DNA of 64,000 nt from assembly GCA_020860605.1 (NCBI GenBank), contig JAJBTZ010000044.1, positions 21,836 through 85,835 on the forward strand, in the 5' to 3' direction. Source of the stretch: Ruminococcus sp. (GTDB taxonomy: Bacteria > Bacillota > Clostridia > Oscillospirales > Ruminococcaceae). The position numbers and the translations under genes were made by a program. The notes under the pieces were generated by a model. The model worked only from the letters and a program-made list of their open reading frames with translations, did not search any database and was not told the origin of the DNA. Below are positions 42,321-50,684 of the stretch, one piece after another (the first letter of the stretch is position 1; each line of letters opens with the position of its first letter).

Positions 42321-43997
42321 TCAGTATTTTGCAATACGAACTGCTGCAACTGTAATATCGTCGCGATAATCGTCACTGTTATCGTCACGAGAATCGTGTC
42401 TATAGCTTTTGCTGGCTTCGCTTGTTATGAGTGCTGCAAGGTCGTCTGGCGAGAGCTTGTCCTGCTCAATAGAAATCTCCGCAAGCTTCTCAAGGCCTAT
42501 GCTGTCGGCACCATCTGTCATCATTATTATAGTAATATCAGAGCTTGGTGTAATCTCTGTGTTCACGAGGCTTATTTCCTCTAAAATTCCGATGGGATAG
42601 CCACCTTGAGGGATTGGGGTGACTCCGCCGTCCTTAAAAATGTAGCTCTTCCCTGCCCCACATTTGCGGATTCTGACTTCGCCAGTCATGAGGTTTACAG
42701 AGAGGATGTCGAGCGTCGCAAAAGATTCCTCCGGCTGGCAGGAGCGGATATATTCGTTCGAGAGCCGAAGGGAGGATTCGAGGGAGTAGCCAGCTTCGGT
42801 GAGGGTTTTGAAGGCTTTTATGAGGTTTCGGGCTGTTTTACCTGCTTCCCTGCCAGTGCCCATTCCGTCAGAGAGGATGAGGTGACTTTGTGTGCCGAAG
42901 CTCCAGATTTCGGCTGAATCACCGCAGATGCCATCGGAGCTGTCACGATTAGCTGCCATCTGGCAGATTCCGGCTTCGAAATGGTATTTTGGCTTTGGGG
43001 TCAGCGTGAAACGGACTATTGAGTCGGTTTCTGAGCGAAAGAGCTCAATTCCATCCCTCATTCCAGCCTTTTCAGCGGTTTTTACTATGGCGTTCTCACT
43101 GATTCGGGCAGACTTTGGGAAGAAGAGCTCGATGGCGCCGTCTGGGAGAGGGTTTCCTGAAACCTCGGTGCCGATTTTCTTTGAAAGAAGCTCACAGATC
43201 AGGCCACAATCGGTTTTGCTCTTTGTTGGCTGAAGGCCTTCGGAGATTTCGCTTTCGGTGAGTGAGAGGAGCTCAACCATGTTTCCAAAACTCTGTTCCT
43301 TCTGGCCTGAGCTTCCGAACTTTGAAAAGTGGCCGAGGGCGTCGCTCAGAAAGCTGAGCCTCAGAGAGGAGGAGTGGGATGATGCCGAGAGGGTTGATTT
43401 ATCACGGGTGAGCTTCCATACACAGATAACGCAAACGAGAAAGCTGAGGATTTCGCCGAGGTGGTAGGAGGAGGCCACCATCACAGCGAAGGCATAGAGA
43501 ACGAGAAGCTGAGGCTTGGTGGCGGAGAATATGCCTGTTCGGGAGACAGTGGTGGTGAGATATGTTGCGACAGCCAGAACCGTTCCTGTGGAAATGATTC
43601 TTATGTAGTCTGCAACTGTGGCGCTCGCTATCGTTCCTGCAAAGATGGCACAGCCGAGGTAGGAGATGGCTGAGACCGCTGAGACTATCAAAGGATATCT
43701 CCGCTTGCTTGTCCCGTCGAAAAGAAGATGGGTCAGGAGAGCCACCATGGCTGTTGCAAGCGAGGCGACCCTGCTGGCTGTGATTTCCGCGAAAACGGCT
43801 GTCAGGAGGGCTCCCAAGAGTGCCGAAAAGCCACAGGTTGATGGGAGGGCTGCAACGAGGGCAGCTGTCAAGAGGGAGTCCTCGCCTAAAATCTGGGAGC
43901 CTGCGAGGATGGCTCCTCCAAAAAAGCTGGCGACTGGCTTCAGGACTGCGACTACACGGATTCTGGGGACTGCTTTGACTGATTCTATTAGCTTCAT
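42321..43997 (-). CDS. SpoIIE-like membrane PP2C phosphatase, short form
   Basis: The ATG at 43997 (MKLIESVKAV) has AAAGGAAG 7 nt upstream; product 558 residues. The N-terminal half has several hydrophobic segments (about 22-195). The C-terminal half is a PP2C/SpoIIE phosphatase: LILSDGMGTGREAGKTARNL with the metal Asp-Gly-Met, YLSLNDEYI-type helices, and IIMMTDGADSIGLEKL, VAAVRI at the end. SpoIIE dephosphorylates SpoIIAA to activate sigma-F in the forespore. At 558 residues it is much shorter than B. subtilis SpoIIE (about 827), mainly in the membrane and central parts, so a SpoIIE paralogue is possible. Confidence 0.8.
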   Translation of the reverse strand: MKLIESVKAVPRIRVVAVLKPVASFFGGAILAGSQILGEDSLLTAALVAALPSTCGFSALLGALLTAVFAEITASRVASLATAMVALLTHLLFDGTSKRRYPLIVSAVSAISYLGCAIFAGTIASATVADYIRIISTGTVLAVATYLTTTVSRTGIFSATKPQLLVLYAFAVMVASSYHLGEILSFLVCVICVWKLTRDKSTLSASSHSSSLRLSFLSDALGHFSKFGSSGQKEQSFGNMVELLSLTESEISEGLQPTKSKTDCGLICELLSKKIGTEVSGNPLPDGAIELFFPKSARISENAIVKTAEKAGMRDGIELFRSETDSIVRFTLTPKPKYHFEAGICQMAANRDSSDGICGDSAEIWSFGTQSHLILSDGMGTGREAGKTARNLIKAFKTLTEAGYSLESSLRLSNEYIRSCQPEESFATLDILSVNLMTGEVRIRKCGAGKSYIFKDGGVTPIPQGGYPIGILEEISLVNTEITPSSDITIIMMTDGADSIGLEKLAEISIEQDKLSPDDLAALITSEASKSYRHDSRDDNSDDYRDDITVAAVRIAKY

Positions 43998-44066
43998 TTT
44001 AACGCTTCCTTTCACTTTTTCAGGGTAATTTTAGCTTAAGTGAAGTAAGAAGTCTGTCGAAATGGA

Positions 44067-44096
44067 AAATCCCCACCTTGAGTGGCGGGGATTTAT
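44067..44096 (-). terminator. Terminator of the cotJ operon
   Basis: AAATCCCC/GGGGATTT arms enclosing a short ACC-TTGA-GT(G) part, followed on the minus strand by TTTTCC. Confidence 0.75.
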
Positions 44097-44106
44097 CCGA
44101 AAAAGC

Positions 44107-44703
44107 TTACTTGTCGAAGCTCGGATTGAAAGCGTAGAAGTTCTTCGAATCGAGCTGATCGGTGACGAGGCGCATCGCTTCGCCGAAACGCTGGAAGTGG
44201 ACTATCTCGCGCTGGCGAAGGAACTTGATGACATCTCTGACGTCAGGGTCGTCGACGAGCCGAAGGATGTTGTCATAGGTCAGACGAGCCTTCTGCTCGG
44301 CTGCAAGGTCTTCCGTAAGATCTGCAATCGGGTCGCCTGTCGACTGGAAGAGCTCCGCCGAAAATGGCGTGCCGGAGGCTGCTATCGGGTAGAGGCCAGT
44401 TGTATGGTCTACGAAATAGGTGTCGAAGCCGGACTCCTTGATCTCCTTCGGAGTGAGGTTCTTTGTGAGCTGGTAAATGATGGCGCAGATCATCTCCATG
44501 TGGCCAAGCTCCTCGGTGCCGATGTCATTGAGGATTGCCTTGACCTCAGGACAGGGTGCGGTGTACCTTTGGGAGAGATAGCGCATCGAGGCGTTGAGCT
44601 CGCCGTCGGGGCCTCCGAACTGGGAGATGATTATCTTTGCAGCTGCAGGATCAGGGTTTGCGATCTTGACGGGATACTGTAGTTTCTTCTCATATTGCCA
44701 CAT
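44107..44703 (-). CDS. cotJC: Spore coat protein CotJC, manganese-catalase-like
   Basis: A 198-residue ferritin-like protein of the Mn-catalase family, matching CotJC in length. The opening MWQYEKKLQYPVKI and the metal ligands in NDIGTEELGHMEM and REIVHFQRFGEA are conserved. In B. subtilis CotJA/B/C form an inner spore-coat set made under sigma-E. It lies 3 bp after cotJB and ends before a terminator. Confidence 0.93.
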   Translation of the reverse strand: MWQYEKKLQYPVKIANPDPAAAKIIISQFGGPDGELNASMRYLSQRYTAPCPEVKAILNDIGTEELGHMEMICAIIYQLTKNLTPKEIKESGFDTYFVDHTTGLYPIAASGTPFSAELFQSTGDPIADLTEDLAAEQKARLTYDNILRLVDDPDVRDVIKFLRQREIVHFQRFGEAMRLVTDQLDSKNFYAFNPSFDK

Positions 44704-44706
44704 CTT

Positions 44707-44967
44707 TCACACCTCCTCGTTTGCTGCTAATTCCCAAGGCCAGGGTGCCTTCACCCATTGCCAACATTCGTCGTTGGCACTTGAATCGGCAGTCAGAGGG
44801 CCATAGGTTGCCTCGTAGTCAGCCTTTGCTTCCTCGCAAAGCTTCTTGTACTTGTTGTAGTAGGCAAGCGCCTCAGTGCAGTCGGGATGAGAGTCGAGAT
44901 AGAGCTGAGCCTCTAAGACTGCGAACGAGTACTGCTGTACATACTTGAGTGGATTAGTGCTGGTCAT
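44707..44967 (-). CDS. cotJB: Spore coat protein CotJB
   Basis: An 86-residue protein with the CotJB pattern: FAVLEAQLYLDSHPDCTEAL, YNKYKKLCEEAKADYEATYG and the tryptophan-rich end WQWVKAPWPWE. It acts with CotJA and CotJC in the spore coat. It overlaps cotJA by 4 bp and precedes cotJC by 3 bp, indicating coupled translation. Confidence 0.93.
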   Translation of the reverse strand: MTSTNPLKYVQQYSFAVLEAQLYLDSHPDCTEALAYYNKYKKLCEEAKADYEATYGPLTADSSANDECWQWVKAPWPWELAANEEV

Positions 44968-45194
44968 ATCGTTCTCTCCCCTATAAACGGCTTGTCAAGC
45001 TCTTCAAAGATGGTCCCTCTCGGCAGTCCGACCTGTGGCTCATAGACCTTCTGCCAGGACTGGTATGGCACATAGAGCATCCCGATAGGCGTACTTGCAG
45101 GCAGCGAAGTTGTCGGCTGCTTGCAGTTCAGTGAAGGGCTGTCGGAAGCCTCAGTGCAACAATCCGAAGTGTTCAATATATTCGTAAGTTTCAT
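44964..45194 (-). CDS. cotJA: Spore coat protein CotJA
   Basis: The ATG at 45194 (MKLTNILNTS) with AAGGAG just upstream gives 76 residues; a longer frame extends into the GC-rich non-coding region and is rejected. The conserved core is ASTPIGMLYVPYQSWQKVYE followed by GLPRGTIFEELDKPFIG, the CotJA signature. It overlaps cotJB by 4 bp. A CATACTAT about 55 bp upstream resembles a sigma-E -10 element, but no clear -35 is seen. Confidence 0.9.
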   Translation of the reverse strand: MKLTNILNTSDCCTEASDSPSLNCKQPTTSLPASTPIGMLYVPYQSWQKVYEPQVGLPRGTIFEELDKPFIGERTI

Positions 45195-45590
45195 CTTGTG
45201 TCTCCTTATTCTTACTTGAAGCCCGCTGGGCGAGCCTCTGTTTATAGTATGAAGATCGGGGAGAGGGTGTGACTGGATATAAAAAGGCCGCCCATGCCTG
45301 CCACCCGAGGTCGGGTGGTGGGGCTGGTCGGCATAAACGTGAAGGAGATGGCTTGTTGGGGCGCCTTGGTGGGCTTGGAGGTACCGTTCCGGCACGAGGT
45401 GACCGTGCCGGAACCTGCGGTATAAGATATATTATTTCTCCTTTGGGGGATACGCGATTTCAAAGCGCTTTCACCTATATAGACGCTTTTTTATGCCGAC
45501 TGGTGACAGCTTTTTTCAGAAAAGAGCACAAGTTTGTAGGAATTGATGAATTACAAGCTTCTCAAAAGAACAGATTTGTGCAGATTGACG
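45195..45590. other. 396-bp non-coding region with GC-rich hairpins upstream of cotJA
   Basis: Holds two strong hairpins: CCACCCG-AGGT-CGGGTGG (45301-45318) and an 11-bp perfect stem GTTCCGGCACG with 7-nt loop (45385-45413). On the minus strand GGGCGGCC followed by TTTTT at 45286-45282 looks like the end of an RNA. All frames are open across the GC-rich core, so the ORFs there are not informative. No known RNA family was recognised. Confidence 0.5.
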
Positions 45591-47333
45591 TCAGTTTAAC
45601 TTGACGTACGACTGACCAAGGGTATGCAAATCTGTGCCAGATTCCTGAAGGCTGAGGTAGAGCGACATATTCGTGACGCCATCGCCGATGAGGTAGATAA
45701 GCCTTATGCTGTAGGTCGCGCCCTCGTCAAACAGGGTGTAGGAATAAACCGTATACTCTGGGATTTCATAGCCCTTTGCGGTCGCATCTGCGACAATCTC
45801 ATCGTAGTTTACAACGGTCTCGCTCGTCAAGTGGTATTCATACTCCAGAGGAGCGTTGTCGTAAATCGGATAATACTGGTAGAAGTAGCTTTCGGACGTC
45901 TCGGACATTCCGACATAGAGCGAATAGAGGTCAAGGCAGACGGTCTGGGAGCTGTCATCTGAGTGCCAGCGCTCCAGAACATTCGTCATGTCGAAATCTA
46001 TCACAAGGAAGGTGAAACCATCAGCTGCTTCGCCAGTGCCGTCGACAACCATCTCCTCGTAGCCGGTTTGCCCTGTGATGCTGCCAACCTTGTCGCCATC
46101 GGCGCTGTAGATAGCGCCATCGGAGACGTACATGCCGTCAGGGAGAGTGTCGGTGTACTCAACATTCTTCAGAGTATAGTCGATCACGCCACCTTCGTAG
46201 CCCTCGGCAACGAAGCCTTCGACGCTGATTGTGGAGGAAAGAGCTTCCTCGAGGGTGTGGATTTTGTCGGAATTGGTGACCGATGTCGTCGTGGAGAGCG
46301 CTACAATGCTGTCAGAGGTTTCGTCACTAACTGAATCCACAGTCGCGGCTTCAGAGCTGGTTTCGGTCTTCCCTACTGCTCCACAGCCGGCAAGCGCCGT
46401 CAGAAGCAGGGTTATGCAAAGTATCATCGCTAAGATAGACGAAGGGGTTAGCTTGCGATATTTCATGATTGCCACTATCCTTTCTTCTGAGGCTCGCATC
46501 GCAAACGCGGTGGTCGCTAGAGCGTAGCCTCTTCTTTGGTCTTCGAGGTCTATGAGTGTGAGGGCATAATCGGCCCGGCAGTCGCCTTGGCACTGTTTGA
46601 GGAGCGCTTCATCGCAGCGGAGCTCGATATCTCTCGAAAGAAATCTGTTCATCACCCACACAAGTGGGTTGAACCAATGGATGCAGACCGCTGCGCTTGA
46701 AATGCCTTTCAGGAGATTGTCGAGCTTGCGGATGTGGATGTACTCGTGCATTAGCACGTAGCGGAGCTGTTTTTCGTCGTTTAAATCCATGCCTGCCGGG
46801 AGCAGGATTACTGGGTGGATTATGCCGTATGTCAGAGGCGTGGTGGTCTTGTCAGAGAGCTTGATGGTGACAGTTCTTCTGAGCTTGTTGGAGCTTTGGA
46901 ACGAGGAGATGAAGTCGGTTTCCAGATTTTCGGAGCTGTTGAAGCGACGGATGCTCAGAATGCATGAGAGCGCCAGCGCGATGGCGCAGATTACTGCTCC
47001 AGCAAGCCAGATTATGCGGAAAATATCTGTGTTCTCAGCTGCTTCAGCGATTGGCTCCGTCGTAGGACTATAGCTGTCAAGAGTTATAACCTCTCTGACT
47101 TCGGTCTCTTCCGTTGGGGTGACTGCTTCGACAACGATAACCTCTGGGGATTCGGAGGCGGTAGTTTCAGTCGTCCCAAAGAAGCTCACGGGCACCAGTA
47201 AACGTAAGAGCACCACCGCCCACATGGCGATAAAAGCCGTTTTTGGGATTCGGTTCAGGAAGATTGCCCGCAGGAGCAGGACCAAGAGGATCAGGACACT
47301 GCCGGTCAGGGTCATTTCGATTAAGGTTGGCAT
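45591..47333 (-). CDS. BlaR1/MecR1-family M56 receptor peptidase, copy B
   Basis: A 580-residue membrane protein. About the first 300 residues are the M56 domain: membrane segments, the zinc motif in LMHEYIHIRKLDNLLK and the helix SRDIELRCDEALLKQ. After a membrane segment (about 300-320) comes an extracellular domain of about 260 residues, rich in Thr/Ser/Asp/Tyr and different from that of copy A. M56 receptors sense an outside ligand and trigger cleavage of the BlaI-type repressor. The peptidase half is nearly identical to copy A at 47886, so it arose by duplication. Third receptor-type gene behind the BlaI-like repressor. Confidence 0.85.
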   Translation of the reverse strand: MPTLIEMTLTGSVLILLVLLLRAIFLNRIPKTAFIAMWAVVLLRLLVPVSFFGTTETTASESPEVIVVEAVTPTEETEVREVITLDSYSPTTEPIAEAAENTDIFRIIWLAGAVICAIALALSCILSIRRFNSSENLETDFISSFQSSNKLRRTVTIKLSDKTTTPLTYGIIHPVILLPAGMDLNDEKQLRYVLMHEYIHIRKLDNLLKGISSAAVCIHWFNPLVWVMNRFLSRDIELRCDEALLKQCQGDCRADYALTLIDLEDQRRGYALATTAFAMRASEERIVAIMKYRKLTPSSILAMILCITLLLTALAGCGAVGKTETSSEAATVDSVSDETSDSIVALSTTTSVTNSDKIHTLEEALSSTISVEGFVAEGYEGGVIDYTLKNVEYTDTLPDGMYVSDGAIYSADGDKVGSITGQTGYEEMVVDGTGEAADGFTFLVIDFDMTNVLERWHSDDSSQTVCLDLYSLYVGMSETSESYFYQYYPIYDNAPLEYEYHLTSETVVNYDEIVADATAKGYEIPEYTVYSYTLFDEGATYSIRLIYLIGDGVTNMSLYLSLQESGTDLHTLGQSYVKLN

Positions 47334-47354
47334 GGGTTTATTTCTCCTTTTTTC

Positions 47355-47867
47355 TTATCCACTGATGCGCCAGCCATCGTCGGTCAGGGCCATCGTCAGA
47401 GTGTTTTCCTGTGCAAAATCGCCGTCAATGCCGGGATTAGTCACCTTTACAACAGCCTTTCCATCGCTATTTTCGAGGATTTCGTAGACATAGTCATCCG
47501 TCAGGTCATAGCCTCTTTCGCCGTCATCGCAATAGAGCTTGCCGTCAATGTTCTTGTAACTCTCGTTGCTGAGTGCATATTCCGCCATTTCACCGCAGTA
47601 GACAGAGCGGATATAGGCTTCCCATTCATCCCATGTTTCCAAGCCTTCCTGATCAACTGGATACCAAATCTTTTCCTCATATTCAACTGCATTGTCCCAG
47701 TCGGTACTCGGGCAGTAGACATAGAGATACTTACCGAGCTGAATATCACCATCTATGAGGGCAACTATCTCCTCGTCGGTGACAGTATCGTCGGTGGTGG
47801 TTGACCCGCAGGAGCAGAGGGTCAGGAGCAGAGTCAGGCTCAGGAGTATGCAAAACAGTTTCTTCAT
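47355..47867 (-). CDS. Lipoprotein resembling the sensor domain of the adjacent M56 receptor
   Basis: A 170-residue protein with a signal peptide and lipobox CSCG (Cys20). The rest aligns by eye with the C-terminal extracellular domain of the M56 protein at 47886-49313: both have DEEI(V/I)xLxD near the start, a YCGEMAEY / FCGEMAAY block, a DDYVYEILENSDGKA / DEYAYEILKNADGRA block and end LTxDGWRI / LTENGWRI. A free, lipid-anchored copy of a receptor's sensor domain may bind the same ligand or tune the receptor. It lies between the two receptor genes. Confidence 0.75.
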   Translation of the reverse strand: MKKLFCILLSLTLLLTLCSCGSTTTDDTVTDEEIVALIDGDIQLGKYLYVYCPSTDWDNAVEYEEKIWYPVDQEGLETWDEWEAYIRSVYCGEMAEYALSNESYKNIDGKLYCDDGERGYDLTDDYVYEILENSDGKAVVKVTNPGIDGDFAQENTLTMALTDDGWRISG

Positions 47868-47885
47868 AATGATTCCTTCTTTCTT

Positions 47886-49313
47886 TTAGCAGTCGTCGCC
47901 GATGCGCCAGCCATTCTCGGTGAGCGAGAAGGTGAAAAGGTTGTGGAAGGAGTTCTCGCCAGTTGAACTCGGATTGTCGACACTGATGAGGGCTCGACCG
48001 TCGGCGTTCTTGAGGATTTCGTAGGCGTATTCATCGGTGTAGGGATAGTCGCCGTTTGGATTGGTGATGTTGCGGTTATAGGTGACGCCATCAACTTCGA
48101 GATAGCCCGACCATTCGCCACTGTCCTCATATGCTGCCATCTCTCCACAGAAGATGCCTGAGGCGTAGTCCACCACTTCGATCCAAGTGTCAAAGTCTTC
48201 ATCCAAGACGCGGTAATAGATCGTTCCGGCAGCCACGTAGGTGTCAGTCTGGTCAACATTGGGAGCTGAGAACTTCGCGAAATATACCCAGTCGAAATAG
48301 TCATCCAGGAGCGAGATGATTTCCTCGTTGGTGATTTCGTCAGAAGGCGTTTTCGTGCCGAATTGGCCGGTGAAGGCGAGGGCGATTATGACGATGATCA
48401 GGACGGTTGCGATCGCGATGCTGCAAGCAGAAGCTGGCCTGAACTTCATGATGGCAGTGACCCTTTCTTCGGATGGCTCTTTTGCAAAGGCGGTTCCAAA
48501 GGCGTAACAACGGCGTTTGTCTTCCAGATCGATAAGAGTCAGGGCATAATCGGCTCTGCAGTCGCCTTGGCACTGCTTCAGAAGGGCTTCATCGCAGCGG
48601 AGCTCGATATCTCTCGATAGAAATCTGTTCATCACCCACACAAGCGGGTTGAACCAATGGATGCAAACCGCTGCGCTTGAAACCCCTTTCAGGAGATTGT
48701 CGAGCTTGCGGATGTGGATGTACTCATGCATGAGGACATATTTGAGCTGCTTTTCGTCGCCTAAATCCATGCCGATCGGCAAAAGAATTACAGGATGGAT
48801 TATGCCGTAGGTCATAGGCGTTGTGGTTTTGTCACTCAGCTTCACTGTAACTGTCCTGCGGAGCTTATTGGAGCTCTGGAAGGACGAGATGAAGTCGGTT
48901 TCTAAGTTCTCGGAGCGGTTGAAGCGACGGATATTGAGTATGTAAAGAGTGGCGAAGATTATGGCGCAGGCGATGGCACCGATAAGCCAGATGGTGCGGA
49001 AGATGCTCGCTTGCTTGGAGGATTCGGCGATGGATGCGACGTCCTCAAAAGTGTAGGTCTCTTTGACATCGGTGATGTTTGGGGAGGGTGTGGTTTCCTC
49101 CGTGAAGACAGTCTCAACCACCGTGGCGTCGACTTCGGTGGAGCTGAAAAGTCCCACGAAGCTGATGGGGACGAGGAGGCGTAGAAGAACCACCGACCAC
49201 ATTATTATAAAGGCGGTTTTGGGGAGGCGGTTCAGGAAGATCGCTCTTAGCAGGAGCACAAGAAGAATCAGGACTCCTCCCGTCAGAGTCATTTCAATGA
49301 GAGTGAGGGTCAT
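47886..49313 (-). CDS. BlaR1/MecR1-family M56 receptor peptidase, copy A
   Basis: A 475-residue protein with an M56 peptidase domain (zinc motif HEYIH within LMHEYIHIRKLDN), membrane segments at the N-terminus and about 305-325, and an outer domain of about 150 residues that resembles the lipoprotein encoded next. In beta-lactam sensing, BlaR1 has a penicillin-binding-like outer domain; none of its SxxK/KTG motifs are seen here, so the ligand is something else. It starts 2 bp after the BlaI-like repressor gene and shares its promoter. Confidence 0.87.
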   Translation of the reverse strand: MTLTLIEMTLTGGVLILLVLLLRAIFLNRLPKTAFIIMWSVVLLRLLVPISFVGLFSSTEVDATVVETVFTEETTPSPNITDVKETYTFEDVASIAESSKQASIFRTIWLIGAIACAIIFATLYILNIRRFNRSENLETDFISSFQSSNKLRRTVTVKLSDKTTTPMTYGIIHPVILLPIGMDLGDEKQLKYVLMHEYIHIRKLDNLLKGVSSAAVCIHWFNPLVWVMNRFLSRDIELRCDEALLKQCQGDCRADYALTLIDLEDKRRCYAFGTAFAKEPSEERVTAIMKFRPASACSIAIATVLIIVIIALAFTGQFGTKTPSDEITNEEIISLLDDYFDWVYFAKFSAPNVDQTDTYVAAGTIYYRVLDEDFDTWIEVVDYASGIFCGEMAAYEDSGEWSGYLEVDGVTYNRNITNPNGDYPYTDEYAYEILKNADGRALISVDNPSSTGENSFHNLFTFSLTENGWRIGDDC

Positions 49314-49315
49314 CT

Positions 49316-49672
49316 CTACTCCATTTCCGCGACTATCTGGCGGAGTTTTGCGATTTGCTCGTCGCTGAGGGTATCCTTTCCTAAAAGTGCTGCGAAGAGA
49401 CTGCCAACGGAGCCGTCATAGAGCTTATTGACGAGGTCCTCGGTCATGTCGGCCTGGGCCTCCTCTTTCGAGACGGCAGCATGGCAGATGAACTTCGGGT
49501 CTTCACGTTCGATGGCTCCCTTTTCGATGCATTTGTGGATGATGGTGTAGGTGGTGTTGATGTGCCAGCCGGTTTGCTCCAAGAGAACATCGGAAATATG
49601 CTTGGCGGAGCAGTCGCCATCATGCCAGATGACATTCATAACCTTGAGTTCAGCGTCGGTGAGTTTTATCAT
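49316..49672 (-). CDS. BlaI/MecI/CopY-family repressor
   Basis: A 118-residue winged-helix repressor: LTDAELKVMNVIWHDGDCSA, then GWHINTTYTIIHKCIEKGAI, the DNA-recognition part, and a C-terminal dimerisation helix (KLYDGSVGSLFAALLGKD). Family members block an operon until cleaved by the partner M56 peptidase. It is first in the operon with M56 copy A, the lipoprotein and M56 copy B. Two dyads overlap its promoter. AGGAGGAATT precedes the ATG. Confidence 0.92.
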   Translation of the reverse strand: MIKLTDAELKVMNVIWHDGDCSAKHISDVLLEQTGWHINTTYTIIHKCIEKGAIEREDPKFICHAAVSKEEAQADMTEDLVNKLYDGSVGSLFAALLGKDTLSDEQIAKLRQIVAEME

Positions 49673-49704
49673 TTTGAATTCCTCCTGAGATATATTCTAA
49701 ACTT

Positions 49705-49759
49705 GTAGTGTATCCTACGCTTATATTCTACATCATTAGTATCGATTTGTCAATACTAA
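49705..49759. promoter_or_regulatory. Candidate BlaI-type operators
   Basis: GTAG-N6-CTAC at 49705-49718 covers the expected start site, and TTAGTAT-N10-ATACTAA at 49736-49759 flanks the -35 box of the same promoter. Confidence 0.55.
49725..49753 (-). promoter_or_regulatory. Promoter of the BlaI/M56 operon
   Basis: On the minus strand TTGACA (49753-49748), 17-bp spacer, TAGAAT (49730-49725). Confidence 0.75.
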
Positions 49760-49785
49760 ATTCTTAGGATTTGAGAATTTTTTTC

Positions 49786-49812
49786 AAAAAATAAAGCCCG
49801 ATGGACTCGGGC
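49786..49812 (-). terminator. Terminator of radC
   Basis: GCCCGA-TGGAC-TCGGGC (49796-49812), followed on the minus strand by TTTATTTTTTG. Confidence 0.75.
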
Positions 49813-49829
49813 CTAGGATTTATATGGAT

Positions 49830-50540
49830 TCAGCGGAGCATCTGCTCGATTTCTTCAGAGATGATGCAACGGGTTCTGCCGTCACCGACGATGACGTGTT
49901 CGAGGAGGGTGATTCCCTCCTTCTTGAGAAGAGCCTTGAGCTGGATGGTGGAACGGCAGTCCTCGAGAGACGGCTCTGGGCCTTCCTTCGGGTGATTGTG
50001 GCCGATGGCACAGGTGGTGCAGCCGGATTCGTGGACGAATTTTATGAGATTCTGGGGATTGAAGGCGACCCGGACCTCGTTTCCTTCTCCTAAGAGATAG
50101 GCATGTTTCAGAAGCAGGTCGTTGTCAAAGCAGATGAGCCACGCCTGCTCAACCGGGCAATTGGAGAGCTTGTTCAAGAAGTAGACACAAAGGCTGTCGG
50201 GATCGGTGTATTTCATCTCCTCAAGGGTCTGGTACTGCCTGAGCTCGTCCTCGGCGAGGCGGTCGAAAAGTTGGTTGACGAAGTCAAGGAACAGAACCGC
50301 GCTGTCTCCAAGGCCGTTGACGGTCTTCAGCTCTTCAGGCGATGCCGTCAGAACAGCTCTGAGGCTACCGAAGGTGTCTACAAGCCTGCAAGCGAGAGGA
50401 TAGGTGTCGGAGCGAGGTATTACGTAAAATAAGAGCATCTCGAGAGCTCTTGCGTCGGTCAGCGCTGTGATTCCATCGGAGGCGAAGATGTCTTTGAGCC
50501 TCTGGCGGTGGCCAGCATGGATATTTTCTTTTTCTGCCAT
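49830..50540 (-). CDS. radC: RadC-family JAB/MPN-domain protein
   Basis: A 236-residue protein: an N-terminal helix-hairpin-helix part (LRAVLTASPEELKTVNGLGD) and a C-terminal MPN domain with the metal motif HNHPKEGPEPSLED. The family was linked to DNA repair but its role is unresolved; many members are encoded near mobile elements. Length matches RadC (about 225). It has its own promoter, divergent from uxaC. Confidence 0.92.
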   Translation of the reverse strand: MAEKENIHAGHRQRLKDIFASDGITALTDARALEMLLFYVIPRSDTYPLACRLVDTFGSLRAVLTASPEELKTVNGLGDSAVLFLDFVNQLFDRLAEDELRQYQTLEEMKYTDPDSLCVYFLNKLSNCPVEQAWLICFDNDLLLKHAYLLGEGNEVRVAFNPQNLIKFVHESGCTTCAIGHNHPKEGPEPSLEDCRSTIQLKALLKKEGITLLEHVIVGDGRTRCIISEEIEQMLR

Positions 50541-50571
50541 AGTGAATCCCCCCTACTTCTTTATATCCGTT

Positions 50572-50600
50572 ATTATAAAGCATTTTTCAGGTTTTGTCTA
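50572..50600 (-). promoter_or_regulatory. Promoter of radC
   Basis: On the minus strand TAGACA (50600-50595), 17-bp spacer, TATAAT (50577-50572). Confidence 0.65.
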
Positions 50601-50620
50601 CTATTTTTTAAACTCTTCTA

Positions 50621-50649
50621 TTGAAAGGCTTCGGGAAATGTTGTATAAT
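50621..50649 (+). promoter_or_regulatory. Promoter of uxaC
   Basis: TTGAAA at 50621-50626, 17-bp spacer, TATAAT at 50644-50649. Confidence 0.75.
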
Positions 50650-50684
50650 AATCTCAAAACAAAGTAGATACGGAGGAGTTCTTT

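Noticed and set aside
44964..45395. 143-codon frame including cotJA
   Set aside because: The first 67 codons lie in the GC-rich hairpin region where every frame is open; the ATG at 45194 has the ribosome site and gives the normal CotJA length.
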